DNA of 64,000 bases, taken from contig OX637338.1 of assembly GCA_951799405.1 (NCBI GenBank), forward strand, positions 3,286,001-3,350,000. The letters are read 5' to 3'. Under the pieces are notes generated by a model. It was not told where the DNA came from. It did not search any database and worked only from the letters and a program-made list of their open reading frames with translations. The number at the start of each line of letters is the position of its first letter. Position 1 is the stretch's first letter. This DNA is from Agapetus fuscipes. Lineage: Eukaryota > Arthropoda > Insecta > Trichoptera > Glossosomatidae. Shown piece after piece: positions 42,251 to 52,384 of this stretch. A program made the position numbers and the translations under genes.

Positions 42251-42471
42251 TAAATAAATCTAAATCTAAGTTGCAAAGATATGTATCATTTGAGATTCAT
42301 ATTAAATGCATTCCCACAAGCAGACACGCATAATTTCGCGCTCACACATGCCGCATGTGAACCTACAATATAAAAACCCAATCTCAAATGAACATAAGCC
42401 CTGCAACTCTTGCCGACCTTCCCTGAAACAGGGGTGACATTGGCAAAGTGAACCATTTTTTACAGTATGGG
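42251..42471 (-). mobile_element. B module, 5' end missing
   Basis: A clean copy from the (TAAATC)n tail to 'tttttacagtatggg'; very similar to 15108-15329, so the two may be close relatives. Confidence 0.8.
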
Positions 42472-42589
42472 TTGCGCCTTTGGAATGATTTAAAATCATG
42501 AAAAGGCGCTGTATAAGGTGCAAGTTTGACATGCTTTTACTAATGGATCAAAACTTTCGTCCAGTCAGAAAAAGAGAAGAGTATGCATT

Positions 42590-42725
42590 AAGATAGTGAT
42601 GAATGTCGAGGACATGAAATAAAAGTACAAGGACGAGAAAATTGGAGACCGATCTACCGAGGTACTGGCCACCCCAAGTGGAATAGCGGTTGTATACAAG
42701 TATAGAGAGTAGCAAGCGATGCCTT
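42590..42725 (+). pseudogene. RTE-like LINE 3' end fragment
   Basis: Readable as VMNVEDMK, a stop, then KYKDEK, and 'gtactggccaccccaagtgg', 'aatagcggttgtatacaag'. These match the end of the 12059-12356 subfamily. Degenerate. Confidence 0.6.
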
Positions 42726-42944
42726 GGTAAAACAAAATTTGAATTACATTGCCTAAGACGTCCATCTTGGACGACCTTGAATTGACAAAATAGGAAAAGG
42801 TTATATTGCGAACTAAGGAGTTATTCGCAGAGCTCCTTTTTTGCTTCGTAAATAATAGCTCTTAGAGATTCATCACAACACATCACATGAGACGAAGGTT
42901 ACTTCAAGTATAAAAACACTCATCCGGTATACGAAGAAAAAATG

Positions 42945-43020
42945 TATGGAATCTAAAACAAAACATCTGGTGAGTGTTTGAGTTTTTATACATTTTTGGT
43001 ATAACGCTACGGTGAGAGGG
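42945..43020. repeat. Family E short repeat
   Basis: 'atggaatctaaaacaaaac', 'tggtgagtgtttgagttttt', 'ggtataacgctacgg'. Semi-palindromic pieces like this also border arrays 3 and 4. Confidence 0.45.
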
Positions 43021-43211
43021 TAGAACGTTACAGTGACAAAACGACACATGACATAACGACACTTGATAGGCGACTTATGTCAGAACAACACATTGACAAA
43101 ACAACATAAAAAATACATCCCTATAACAATGTTCTTTCATGTGCCGTTTATGCTAGGTTCTGTTTTAGGTATGTGATGTTTTGTCAGTTGATGATTTGTC
43201 TTTTTTTGTAA
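43021..43211. repeat. Minisatellite array 3, inverted arms
   Basis: 43021-43120 has units like 'gacaaaacgacacatgaca'; 43125-43211 has the complementary sense ('gtgatgttttgtcagttg'). Confidence 0.7.
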
Positions 43212-43470
43212 ATAGATTTGTGGAAAGGAATGCAAATCACCAACCTATTCTGCCTGGCCAGAAACCGGTAAATATCATCAATTAATATATTTTTTATTGT
43301 AAATTTTAATGAATTATTAATTAATAGCTACCCAATGACTTCTGTTGAACCAGGGTCAAAGTAATGGTCAATCGACCTAGGCTGGGATCGAAACAGCCTT
43401 ATTACATTACAAATACGCCAGAAAGATCAGCCACTTGACCCCCTTGGCCATAACACCGTCTTCTGATGTT
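43212..43470 (-). mobile_element. SINE-D copy inside array 3
   Basis: The 3' part has 'agatttgtggaaaggaatgc' and 'ctgcctggccag'. The middle is AT-rich. The head shows 'ctgttgaaccagggtcaaag' and a decayed complement B box ('gggatcgaaacag'). Confidence 0.7.
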
Positions 43471-44130
43471 TTGTCATCGCGATGCACTTTTCTGTGATGT
43501 TTTGTCATGTGATGTACTGTCATTCTGATGTTCTTTCATGTGTTATTCTGTCATATATCGTTCTGTCATGTGTCACAATTTAACGTGTCGTATTGTCACT
43601 GTGTTTTTCTATCATGTAACCAACGCTTCGGTTAAGTTTGAATGTTAAAAACACCATGCTTGGGGTGCTTGCTTGTCTGCTGCCCTACAAGGCTTTATGG
43701 GCGAGCAGTGTGTTATTGCGATGATTGCGTCTCATGTGTTGTTCTGTCACGTATCGTTCTATCATGTGTGGTTATGTCACATGTCGTTTTGCCACTGTGT
43801 CGTTCTAACATAGAACCAACGCTATGGTTGAGTTTGAACGTGAAACACCATGCTCGGGGTGCTTGCTTGTCTGATGCCCTACAAGGCTTTACGGGCGAGC
43901 AGTGTGTTATTGTGATGATTGCGTCTCATGCGTTTTTCTGTCATGTGCCGTTGTATCACGTGTCGTTCTGTCACGTGTAGTTTAGTCATGTGTCATTCCA
44001 TCACGTGTCGTTATGAAGTGTGTCGTTTAGTCATGTGCCCTTCTATCATGGTGATGTTCTGTCACTGTGTCGTTCTAACATGTGTGGTTATGTCACATGT
44101 CGTTTTGCCACTGTGTCGTTCTAACAAAGA
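43471..44130. repeat. Array 3 continuation with a triplicated segment
   Basis: Units such as 'tgttttgtcatgtgatg' and 'tcatgtgtcgttctgtca' run to 43625, 43735-43810 and 43925-44125. Between and after them a block of about 90 bases occurs three times (43633-43727, 43820-43925, 44138-44240), containing 'aacaccatgctcggggtgct', 'cctacaaggctttatgggcg' and 'gtgtgttattgcgatgattg'. Confidence 0.75.
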
Positions 44131-44571
44131 ACCAACGCTACGGTGGAGTTTGAACGTGAAACACCATGCTCGGGGTGCTTGCTTGTCTGATGCCCTACAA
44201 GGCTTTATGGGCGAGGAGTGTGTTATTGCGATGATTGCGTCGCTTTGAGAGATCACCGCCGACCGTAAATAATTCATAAGATTTTGTGAGTCTTCTATAA
44301 ATTGTCAATCCACGCGCATCGCAAATTTAAATATCGCAAAAAAACACAGAAAATGCACTCGCTTCAATGCAAATTATCGGCTCATAAATATTTAGCGTTG
44401 AAAATTCAGGATTCTAAAGCAGTTCTTATCTTTTTAGCGACATTAATTTTATCAGTGATTGGAGATTATCATTTAAAGTTTTACTGAAAATGCTGCAGCC
44501 CTGTAAAGGCATTTGATGCTTCTGTTACAAACTATTACACTTCAAACATACCTGCCTGCTTTTGGGTTATG

Positions 44572-44645
44572 CTTACACCCTCCTGATACCCGTCCTGTAT
44601 GTATGTGTCAGAAGGACCCACAGCACATGGACGCTGATGCAAAGC
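44572..44645 (-). repeat. R1-like 3' UTR-type fragment
   Basis: In complement: 'gcgtccatgtgctgtgggtc', 'cttctgacacatacatacag', 'gacgggtatcaggagggtg'. It closely matches 52577-52620 and resembles 27404-27446. Confidence 0.55.
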
Positions 44646-44654
44646 TACATATTT

Positions 44655-44720
44655 TTAAGCAAAGCATTTAGTATTAATCATAAATGTGAATGAATATTTT
44701 CAACTTGAATTATAGATCGA
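44655..44720 (+). repeat. B module 3' scrap
   Basis: 'agcatttagtattaatcata', 'atgtgaatgaatattttcaa', 'cttgaattatagatcgataa'. Confidence 0.5.
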
Positions 44721-45131
44721 TAACGAAGATGTATAGGTAAGATTAATACACGACTTATTAAAAAGAGTATCATTAAAAAGGTGTGATTTAAATAAAACTG
44801 AAATTTTAAGTATTGAAAATACACAATGATAGTCGAATACACAAAAAAATATTTTTATTTTATGAGAAAAAATAGTGACAAGTGAAAATAAACAGTTCAG
44901 AATAAATAACCTTGCCAATTTAGCTTAAAAATCAATATTCAAATTCTAATTTTTTTTTGTAAAAATTCTTGATACAACGAAATATTTCTCAGCTTATTTA
45001 TCAAGTGAAAATCTACACTTTCAAAAGAAAATTACAATTTGGTCGACCTCACAATGGAACCCGATAGAAAATGAAAACAATATTTTCAAGTTATGTGCAA
45101 ATATTATTTCGTAAAATAAACACGTTTTTTT

Positions 45132-45138
45132 GTATATA

Positions 45139-45191
<53 letters not shown>
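45132..45191. repeat. (TA)n microsatellite
   Basis: About 60 bases of nearly uninterrupted TA. Open frames through it (45021-45271) are artefacts. Confidence 0.95.
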
Positions 45192-45194
<3 letters not shown>

Positions 45195-45576
45195 TCGCAT
45201 ATCGTGTAGAGGGCCCAACCCTTACGCTAGTTGGGTTGATAAAAAATAAACAAAAACAAAGTTTTGTTTGACTGGGAGTAGGTTAGTGCGTGCGGCAACT
45301 GAATAAGGGCTTCAGCTTGTGTGGAAGGGATTACTGCAGAGTTGTATATAAAAAAGTAAAATACATCATAAAGGTATAAGGTGGACTTAATAAGTACAAT
45401 TAACTTCGTGGATTATTCTACAAAAAAAAATCGCTACCAATAGCAATTTGCATAAAGTATTAAAAAACGCAGGAAAAAAATTGTAGGCTTTTTGTACGCA
45501 AACTCGCGATCGTAAACCAGAATTAAAAATATGTGTATATACAAAAGAAGTATGAATAATGTTTATAAGCATATAT

Positions 45577-45797
45577 AATCTATAACCCATGTTGCAAAAG
45601 TATGCTAATATTTTAGGTTCATATTCAATGTATGTCCAGAAGCAGACACGTAAAAGTTTCGAGCTTACAAATGCGGCGCGTGTGGTCACAAAATAGAAAC
45701 TCAAATTGCAAATTAACACAAACCCTGCAATTATTTTTGTCCTTCTATGAAACAGGGTTGAGATTAATAAAGTGAAACATCTTTTACAGTACGAATG
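45577..45797 (-). mobile_element. B module, diverged
   Basis: Tail 'atctataacccatgttgcaa' to 'catcttttacagtacgaatg', lacking its first 40 bases. Confidence 0.65.
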
Positions 45798-46030
45798 TAC
45801 AGGACTTAAAGTGAACGTGGCAAAAATTTAACCTACATAATACGGACATCGTGTTAAATCTCACTTTTGATAGTTTATTGTTTTTTCAGCTGAATTGTTC
45901 AAACGTAAGAAGTATTTTGTTGAAGACAAACAACATAAAACTTATTTAGTTTTGGGAAAAGCCGCACAGCCATAGCATCTACATTCATTAACATCCTTTT
46001 TACCAGTGGTACCTAAGCATCATACCAACC

Positions 46031-46326
46031 GAGCGGTCGGTAGTCTAGTGGTTAACACTTCGGCTACAGATTGGAAGGTAATGATTATCAATCCCAGTGG
46101 AGCACGAAAAAATATTTCACTTTTCAAATTCGCTCTTTTCTGGGTTAAAAAATTAATCTGCCTTTACCAAAGCTCCGTCACCATATATCCATCTAGCATT
46201 ACGCAAACTGGGTCTTGCTTACGAATTGCCGCTTTCTATAGCAACGTCCAAGTTCGCAGAGTGCTCTTGAGACGTGATTCACACAAAAATCGCGTTCACC
46301 AAACAAATCATCCCAACATTACTTTA
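46031..46326 (+). mobile_element. SINE-A copy, type I tail, diverged
   Basis: Head GAGCGGTCGGTAGTCTAGTG, a decayed B box ('gattatcaatcccag'), body and tail ('caccaaacaaatcatcccaa'). Confidence 0.75.
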
Positions 46327-46327
46327 A

Positions 46328-46462
46328 AATATAGTTATAAGTTATATGTCCACATGCAGCGTGTGTTAGCGCGAAATTATGCGTGTCTATTTGTGGGAAT
46401 GCATTCAATATGAATCTCAAATGAGATATATCTTTGCAACTTACATTTATATTTAGATTAGA
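46328..46462 (+). repeat. B module 3' half
   Basis: 'tgtccacatgcagcgtgtg', 'gcgcgaaattatgcgtgtc', tail (TAGATT)n. Directly follows the SINE-A. Confidence 0.7.
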
Positions 46463-46985
46463 TTCCCTATTTACAATTATTCTAAAGATGTTCCACGGAT
46501 CACCGTGTTCTTGTGTGTTATGAATCATTTTTTAGGCGGTAGATGAACCATGAATTTTCTATCTTGACGTACTATATTATAACTGTTGGACTGACTGAAG
46601 ACATTTGATACCAAAGATGATATTTAATATCTAAAACTTGAGCTTCTTGATCAGAAGTTGGAAGCTACAAACATTCAATTGTAAAAGTTTGTTCTGGAAA
46701 GGGGTGGACGCAAGGGTGGGGGGATAATGTATACCTATCTCGCCGTATCAACTTTGACATTGCGTTTCATGAAAAAATATACTACAACTAGAAGAGCACA
46801 TCTAGTGAATGTTTAGATCTTCGTAAAGGTTTGGATTAACGCAATGGCTGAGTGTGAACATACCGAACAAATACTTGAGTAGAGAGCAGATGGCGTAAAA
46901 TATAAAATACGGCAGCCGACAAATAAAATCGTGGAGAACAAAACAGAGAGACGGGAAGCATTAAAGGTATTCGGTTCCATGATTG
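46463..46985. other. AT-rich gap bordering a foldback array
   Basis: A family E segment lies at 46755-46860 ('gcgtttcatgaaaaaatat', 'gtgaatgtttagatcttcg', 'attaacgcaatggctgag'). The right edge reads 'gccacagtgacaaaacgac', the border sequence of arrays 3 and 4. Confidence 0.4.
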
Positions 46986-47005
46986 AACGCCACAGTGACA
47001 AAACG

Positions 47006-47262
47006 ACATATTTACAATAATTATAACTGCACAGTTAAACAAAATTTGATCGGATATTATACGAACTGTTATAAGAGAACTTACATTATTCTCGACGTTT
47101 CGTAAGTGACGTAGCTAACGTCTTCAAGAGACACCCTCTCTGCACGACGACAGAGAGAGTGACGAAACGTCGAGAATAATGTAAGTTCTCTTATAACAGT
47201 TCGCGTGATATCCAATCAAAAAAGAATTACTGTGTAGTTATAATTATTGTAAATATGTCAAA
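47006..47262. repeat. Long hairpin with perfect 41-bp arms
   Basis: 47063-47103 and 47162-47202 are exact inverted repeats (41 bp, 58-base loop). Imperfect complementarity extends outward to about 47006 and 47262 ('caataattataactgcacag' versus its complement). The loop and arm edge contain 'cttgaagacgttagctacg' and 'cttacgaaacgtcgagaat' in complement, the GAAGA..CGAAACGT layout of Penelope-like ends. It lies immediately beside array 4 border sequence. Confidence 0.8.
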
Positions 47263-47267
47263 CGACC

Positions 47268-47404
47268 GTGGCCCCCACTTCAACTGAAGTGGTTGGCGTA
47301 AGGCCGGCCCCCTTACTTGTAAAAATAAATAGGTTCAACTCGCCTCATGCGACCCCTTCGGGGATAACGCGGCAAGAAGTTACACTATATGTGTAGCTTA
47401 GTTG
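47268..47404 (+). repeat. SINE-C 3' half, 5' truncated
   Basis: 'cccccacttcaactgaagtg', 'gcgtaaggccggccccctta', 'ccccttcggggataacgcgg', 'atgtgtagcttagttgcgtt', then a T-rich stretch. Confidence 0.75.
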
Positions 47405-47442
47405 CGTTTTTCTTTTTCTTTTTTTTACCGTAATTCCAACCT

Positions 47443-47830
47443 AAACGACATATGACAGAACGACGCATGACAGAACGACACTGTGACGAACGACACATGA
47501 CAGAACGACACATGAAAGAACGACACATGACAGAACGACACATGACAGAACGAAACAGTGACAGAACGACATAGTGACAGAACGGCACAGTGACAAAACG
47601 ACACATGACAGAACTACACATGACAGAATATCACAATGACAGTACATCACATTACAAAACATCACAAAAAAGTCGTTCAGTCATGTGATGTTTTTTCATG
47701 TGCCATTTATGGTGATGTGATGTTTTGTCATTGTGATCAATTTTCTGTGTTGTTTTGTTTAGTGATGTTTTATCATGTGATGTTCTGTCATGTGTCGTTC
47801 TGTCACTGTGCCCGTTTAGCCTGTCACCAA
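47443..47830. repeat. Minisatellite array 4, inverted arms
   Basis: 47443-47660 has units of 'acgacacatgacagaacg' (14 bp core); 47672-47830 runs in the complementary sense ('gatgttctgtcatgtgtcg'). The arms meet around 47660-47672. The open frames 47385-47923 only translate the repeat. Confidence 0.85.
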
Positions 47831-47934
47831 GGTATTCACGTTGATACGATTTTAAAGCCACATTTAAAGTTTCGAAAAGTTTTCGTGAATTTACAATTTG
47901 GTGGGAGGCCTCACCACGCCTAATGCGGAACGTC

Positions 47935-48040
47935 TAAACTCAGCGATTGCGTTTCGCAAAATATTACAGAAACCAAAAAAGCGACTCTACTGGGCGTCTA
48001 AATTTTCTTGCATTTATGTTAAAACGCTTTGGTTTAGTAT
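47935..48040. repeat. Family E short semi-palindromic repeat, best copy
   Basis: 'cagcgattgcgtttcgcaaa', 'agaaaccaaaaaagcgactc', 'tgggcgtctaaattttcttg', 'gttaaaacgctttggttta'. The two halves are rough complements, suggesting a MITE-like hairpin of about 105 bp. A second, partial copy follows at 48175-48225. Confidence 0.5.
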
Positions 48041-48227
48041 AAACTAAAGTTTTGTTCTTGTAAGTACGGCACCCTAAGCAGGGAGCTATCTGACCGTCTA
48101 AAGTTAGAATTATACTCTGGGATAGATAGGAGAGTAGGTAGTCCAAGTATACGAGTAAAAATTTACTTATAAATCAACGATTGCGTTCATCAAAAAAATC
48201 TCAGAAACTAAAACGCTCCCTAGAAGC

Positions 48228-48538
48228 AAAACACAACTAAGCAACACATATAGTGCAACTTCATCAGTGGCGAGTGGAACTTATTTATTTTTACAGGTAC
48301 GGGACCCCCACTTCAACTGAAAGTGGTTGGTGTGAGGCCGGCCCCCTTACCCGTAAACATAAATAGGTCCCGAATCGCCACATGCGATCCCTTCTTGGAG
48401 GCCGAATAAACCTTGCCGGTATTTTATTTTGGGGTTTGAAATATACACCGAAACGAGAAATCATTTCTGACACCCTCGGCGGGATTCGGACTCGAGCTCT
48501 CGACATAGAATGCAATCACTCTTCCAACTGAGCTGACT
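48228..48538 (-). mobile_element. SINE-C copy with inverted internal segment
   Basis: 48228-48300 and 48396-48538 are in minus orientation, but 48304-48392 ('cccccacttcaactgaaagt', 'cccttacccgtaaacataaa') is plus. The inverted middle repeats part of the flanking arm. This is the arrangement expected from twin priming during target-primed reverse transcription, or from a later inversion. Confidence 0.7.
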
Positions 48539-48599
48539 TATAAATAAACATTAAACTATTTAATTTAAATAATGAAAATAAACTTTGTTTTATTCTACT

Positions 48600-48642
48600 A
48601 TCATTGAGCTGTCGATAACACCAATTGAGCTGTCGACAGGCG
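48600..48642 (-). repeat. SINE-C head, two short copies
   Basis: 'cattgagctgtcgataacac' and 'caattgagctgtcgacaggc': the first 15 or so bases of the tRNA-like head, twice in tandem. Confidence 0.45.
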
Positions 48643-49118
48643 CTATTTCAATTTACATGCCCTCTTTTTCTGGACGCTATACTCGAGTATGTATACAAAT
48701 ATTTTAACTAAGTGTACAGTAGGTATTCCACCTCAAAGTTATCAAATATTTTACGCGTGCTAAATATGCCGCCTTTCCCTGAATGCGCGGCCAGCTTCCC
48801 TTCAATGGATGGAAATCTCGGGATGAGCGTGTTTCAAGATGGCGATTAATTTTACTCTGAGTAATTAAATAGTAATTACTTAGCGGATTTATTGAGGAAT
48901 TAAAGCACAGAATTTATTTTATTAAGACAGTAAAGAGTTAAGAGCTCACCTACATTTTACAAGTACTAGTAACTGCGTTGATTTTTTTTTTACGAATGGT
49001 GTGGTAGAGAAGGGCGGATTGACGAGGAGACATGTATTTTCTTCGAAGAACAGCAGCAAGAGCTTTATTGTCAGAAACAGTTGTTGCTCGTGATCGGAGA
49101 TTGTAAGTGCGTGAGGTC

Positions 49119-49400
49119 TATAATCTATAATCTAAGTTGCAAATATATTTAAGCATTTAAAATTTATATTGAATGCATGCCCGGTTCATGCTTATTTATT
49201 GAAATCTATACATCAAATGAACATAAGCCCTGAAAATTTTGCCAACCTTCCCTGACACAGGGGTGATATTGATGATGATTATGATGGATGATTTATTTCC
49301 TGTGGCGCCATTTAATGGTGCAGGGCCATCTCAAGGGCTCCAAAATTGACATTGGAAAAGTGAACCAATTTTTACAGTACCCCCAGGTCAGCCCCTCACC
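49119..49400 (-). repeat. B module with a SINE-tail insertion
   Basis: B is recognisable at 49119-49271 and 49345-49400. Between lie 75-80 bases with a GAT-rich end and 'gatttatttcctgtggcgcc', 'atttaatggtgcagggccat', 'ctcaagggctcc', a SINE-type 3' end in minus orientation. 'tgatattg' and 'tgacattg' flank it as an imperfect 8-bp duplication. Confidence 0.6.
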
Positions 49401-49554
49401 AGCTATGAGAAAGAAACGTAAAAACTAAAAAATCATTATTTTGTGTTCAGAAATCTTTAAGGAAAATGGTAATAAAATAAAAAAAGGAATAAAAAGGTGC
49501 CGTGTTTTCAAAGCTACAATTTAAGTTCGCATCCAAGATAAAATTTATAAAATC

Positions 49555-50085
49555 CATTTCGCAGCTTTGAAACTGACATCATTATCAAAATGTATGCGAA
49601 ACCCATACAAGTCTGTAGTAGTTACCGTAAATTTCTAGAGTTTTCTGGCTTTTGCGTACCGAGTTCCTGGAACAGTCGGCGTCTCGGCAAGTTTTCGCTT
49701 ATCTAGTACCCCTAGTACGAGTTGCAAAACTTGAGTAATGTAAAGTTTACGGCAATTATTAAAGAGTGATTTCCCCCAAAATCTGCCTTTTTTTTTGTTT
49801 GAACTTGATTTTCTTCATCATTGTAACTCTTTTGCTAAGACCATAAAGCGTTAGAAACAAAAACGGCAGATTTTGGAAGAAATCACTCTTTCATATTTTC
49901 CGTAAACTTTACTTTTCTCAAGTTTTGCAACTCGTACTAAGGGTACTGGCCGACTTAAAGTCGAGCCTGACAGGAGACGGCTGTTGCACTCTGCTCTCCA
50001 ACGTTGCTCTGGATTTCCGCGAGAAATTCCCCGGTTCTCAGATAAACCCGACGTCACAAAATGGATTTCTTGCGTTACTGTAGCA
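49555..50085. repeat. Foldback-like inverted repeat, about 530 bp
   Basis: 49712-49797 ('cgagttgcaaaacttgagta', 'aaagagtgatttcccccaaa') is complementary to 49863-49945 ('ttggaagaaatcactctttc', 'ctcaagttttgcaactcgta'). Weaker outer matches ('aaatccatttcgcag' with 'caaaatggatttcttgcg') extend it. No coding content; MITE-like. Confidence 0.6.
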
Positions 50086-50207
50086 TTAAATTTCTACAGG
50101 AAGGAAGTTGAGTTTTACATTTAATAACAAAACCGTCTGAATGTTCATTTATGTTTAATTTGATTACTTTATATAGTTGAACAAGTTTAAGGGTTTGTGT
50201 ATTGACA

Positions 50208-50410
50208 TTGTGAAGATTGGTTCACTTTGCCAATGTCACCCCTGTTTCAGGGAATGTCGGCAAGAGTTGCAGGGCTCATGTTCATTTGAGGTTTGGATTT
50301 TATTTGTAAGTACACAATCAGCATTTGAAAGCGCGAACTACACGTGTTTGTTTGTGGGCATACATCTGAGAGCTTTGAATGAATATATCCTTGCAACTTA
50401 GATTATAGAA
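50208..50410 (+). mobile_element. B module, 5' truncated
   Basis: From 'ttggttcactttgccaatg' to 'ccttgcaacttagattatag'. Confidence 0.75.
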
Positions 50411-50569
50411 GATTCATTTTAAATGAATAATGTTATATTTTGTATTGTTTGTGTATTAACACTGTGAAAATTCATACTGTTATAGTTTAAAATTTTTTGA
50501 GGAATTCAAAAACACTGTTTATTTTCACATGAATATATTTAAAAAGATTACAATCTTTAGAGTAAGTTA

Positions 50570-50605
50570 CTAACGTTTTCGACCTAGAAGGTCATCATCA
50601 GGTAT
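50570..50605 (-). repeat. CTGATGATGACC..GGTCGAAAACG hairpin
   Basis: On the minus strand ACCTGATGATGACC, 'ttctaggtcgaaaacgtta'. A 4-5 bp stem lies between CTGATGA and GAAA, similar in layout to 32872-32912. Confidence 0.35.
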
Positions 50606-50879
50606 GATTATTGATTACAGAAAAGAAATTTTATTTTATGAAATTTAATGTTATATATAGAAGGCGTGTGCATAAGGTATAGGCAAATACATTTAAGAAT
50701 AAATATTTTCTGCAATGCCTTTGAATTAACTTATTTAGAGTTGACTGAAGTGCTAACGATGGATCCATCCGAACTTAAATTTTGAATTTAAAATCAAGCT
50801 TAAATGGATTTTTATCCTATATTGCCTATCTATTAGACGCAAGTGCCTGTATGATATGCACGCCTCTGATATATAGAAG

Positions 50880-50945
50880 GATAATTTTTTTTCTCTTTTG
50901 AGCGCCGTTTAGTGGCTCCAGCCACGCCAAGGGCGCCCATCTATC
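50880..50945 (-). repeat. SINE-type tail scrap
   Basis: 'gagcgccgtttagtggctcc', 'ccacgccaagggcgccc', close to the insertion at 49290-49340. A separate family from SINE-A but with a similar end. Confidence 0.35.
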
Positions 50946-50989
50946 CTCAATGTTATAAATTATTTGTGTTCCTTGAATAAATGGTGACA

Positions 50990-51085
50990 CTAGCGCCGGT
51001 CATGTCCTATCGACAATAACTTGGACCCTGGTGTAACAGATGTCATTGGGTAGTTCTTACTTAATAAATCATTAATTAATCAAGA
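50990..51085 (+). repeat. SINE-D fragment
   Basis: 'gacaataacttggaccctgg', 'tgtaacagatgtcattgggt', 'aataaatcattaattaatca'. Head missing. Confidence 0.6.
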
Positions 51086-51087
51086 AT

Positions 51088-51405
51088 TCCTCGACTTATA
51101 GGTTGGTATGAGGCTTACCCCCCTTACTGTATAAAATGGTTCACTTTGCCAATGTCTCCCCTGTTTCAGGGAAGGTCGTAAAAAGTTGCAGGGCTTATAA
51201 ACATTTTAGATTGGGTTTTTGCACTCGAAATGTTTTATTAACATCATATTTATTTTCCTTTCTCTGTTTCATAATTCTTTTATTTTTTCTTTTGTTATTT
51301 CTTTATCTCCTCTTTAATAACCTGAAAATTGAATATGGCTAGTCACGTATTGCACTATTCGCGTGACTAGGCCGGAATAAAGCTTTAATATTATTATTAT
51401 ATTAA
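51088..51405 (+). repeat. B module 5' half joined to another ATT-tailed end
   Basis: B runs from 'ttcctcgacttataggttgg' to about 51225, then switches to unrelated AT-rich sequence ending 'gtcacgtattgcactattcg', 'cgtgactaggccggaataaa', (ATT)n. The join may be a chimeric retrotranscript or a separate insertion. Confidence 0.5.
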
Positions 51406-52380
51406 CTTCAATATACATATCTTACAATTTTCGAACACTGTCCTGGTCAAAAACAGAGGTCAAAAGCCTATCAACTTGTAATATAAACAGACAATTTCAG
51501 ATAAGCGATCTTGTATTAGGTAAAGAAAGTACAATAAAATTTTCAACCCTTTCACGCACATCAAAAAAAAGCTTGAAAAGAAAAGGGGTTTATCCTGTAT
51601 CGAAGTCAGTCTTTTTCTCACAAAAGAAATAAAACGTTTGATATACAGTCAGATTATAAACAAAGCGATGTGTATTTTTTTAACAGAGCCAAAATAGAAC
51701 GCTCTAGAACAGTTTTCCAAGTCAAAAGTGGGAAAAAACAATTTATCATTCAAGGCAAACGGACCGACAAGCTGGAACAACGAAAATAAATATCACCGTT
51801 TGATTTAGCGCTGAAAACTTGCTGAAAGATTTCGAAGGCTACTTGTTTTTTTTTTTTCGCAGACGGGAAAATTTGTTAAAGAATGAATTAAAAAATCAGA
51901 AAACAGGATACTTTATACTTTATCTTCAGACCCTCTGGCGTGTTTTCAGATAAAAGCGAGAAATTCTTTCAGCGCTTTTTTTTTTTTTTTAACATTATCG
52001 AGTTTACTTTGGGTAATAATATTCAATGTTTCCTCAGACGAAATTATTATACAAGTACTGAAACGAATTTTTAAATTTGTACCTACAGCATCAATGTCGG
52101 TTGTTTATTTTATTTTGAAATTTCAAAAATTCAAACAGCTTAAGTAAAGTCACGATGGAGGGGGTACTTGGAGCGTTGAATAACCGGCATTTGTTAGCAA
52201 ACATATAATGAATATATACGTGCCTTACTTGAGTGGATATTTTATGGCTGAAGTACTTTTAAAACTGTTAAGGGCAAATGGTTTTATACGTAGGTTGAAA
52301 ACACAAACATCTCTAGAATATAAACTTCCCTAATTAAAAGAATATAAATAATGAATTTTGCTTGTGTATAATTATTTTTT
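51406..52380. other. AT-rich gap, about 1 kb
   Basis: Poly(T) stretches at 51848-51858 and 51979-51990. No gene or known repeat recognised. Confidence 0.35.
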
Positions 52381-52384
52381 CTTG

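Noticed and set aside
43642..44277. Overlapping frames of about 70-112 codons
   Set aside because: They cover minisatellite and the triplicated block in several frames on both strands; no domain.
47385..47923. Cysteine/valine-rich open frames (CRSVMCRSV-type)
   Set aside because: Direct translation of the 14-bp minisatellite, not proteins.
51136..51342. A membrane-like 68-codon frame
   Set aside because: It begins inside a B module, and the hydrophobic part comes from a T-rich tract.
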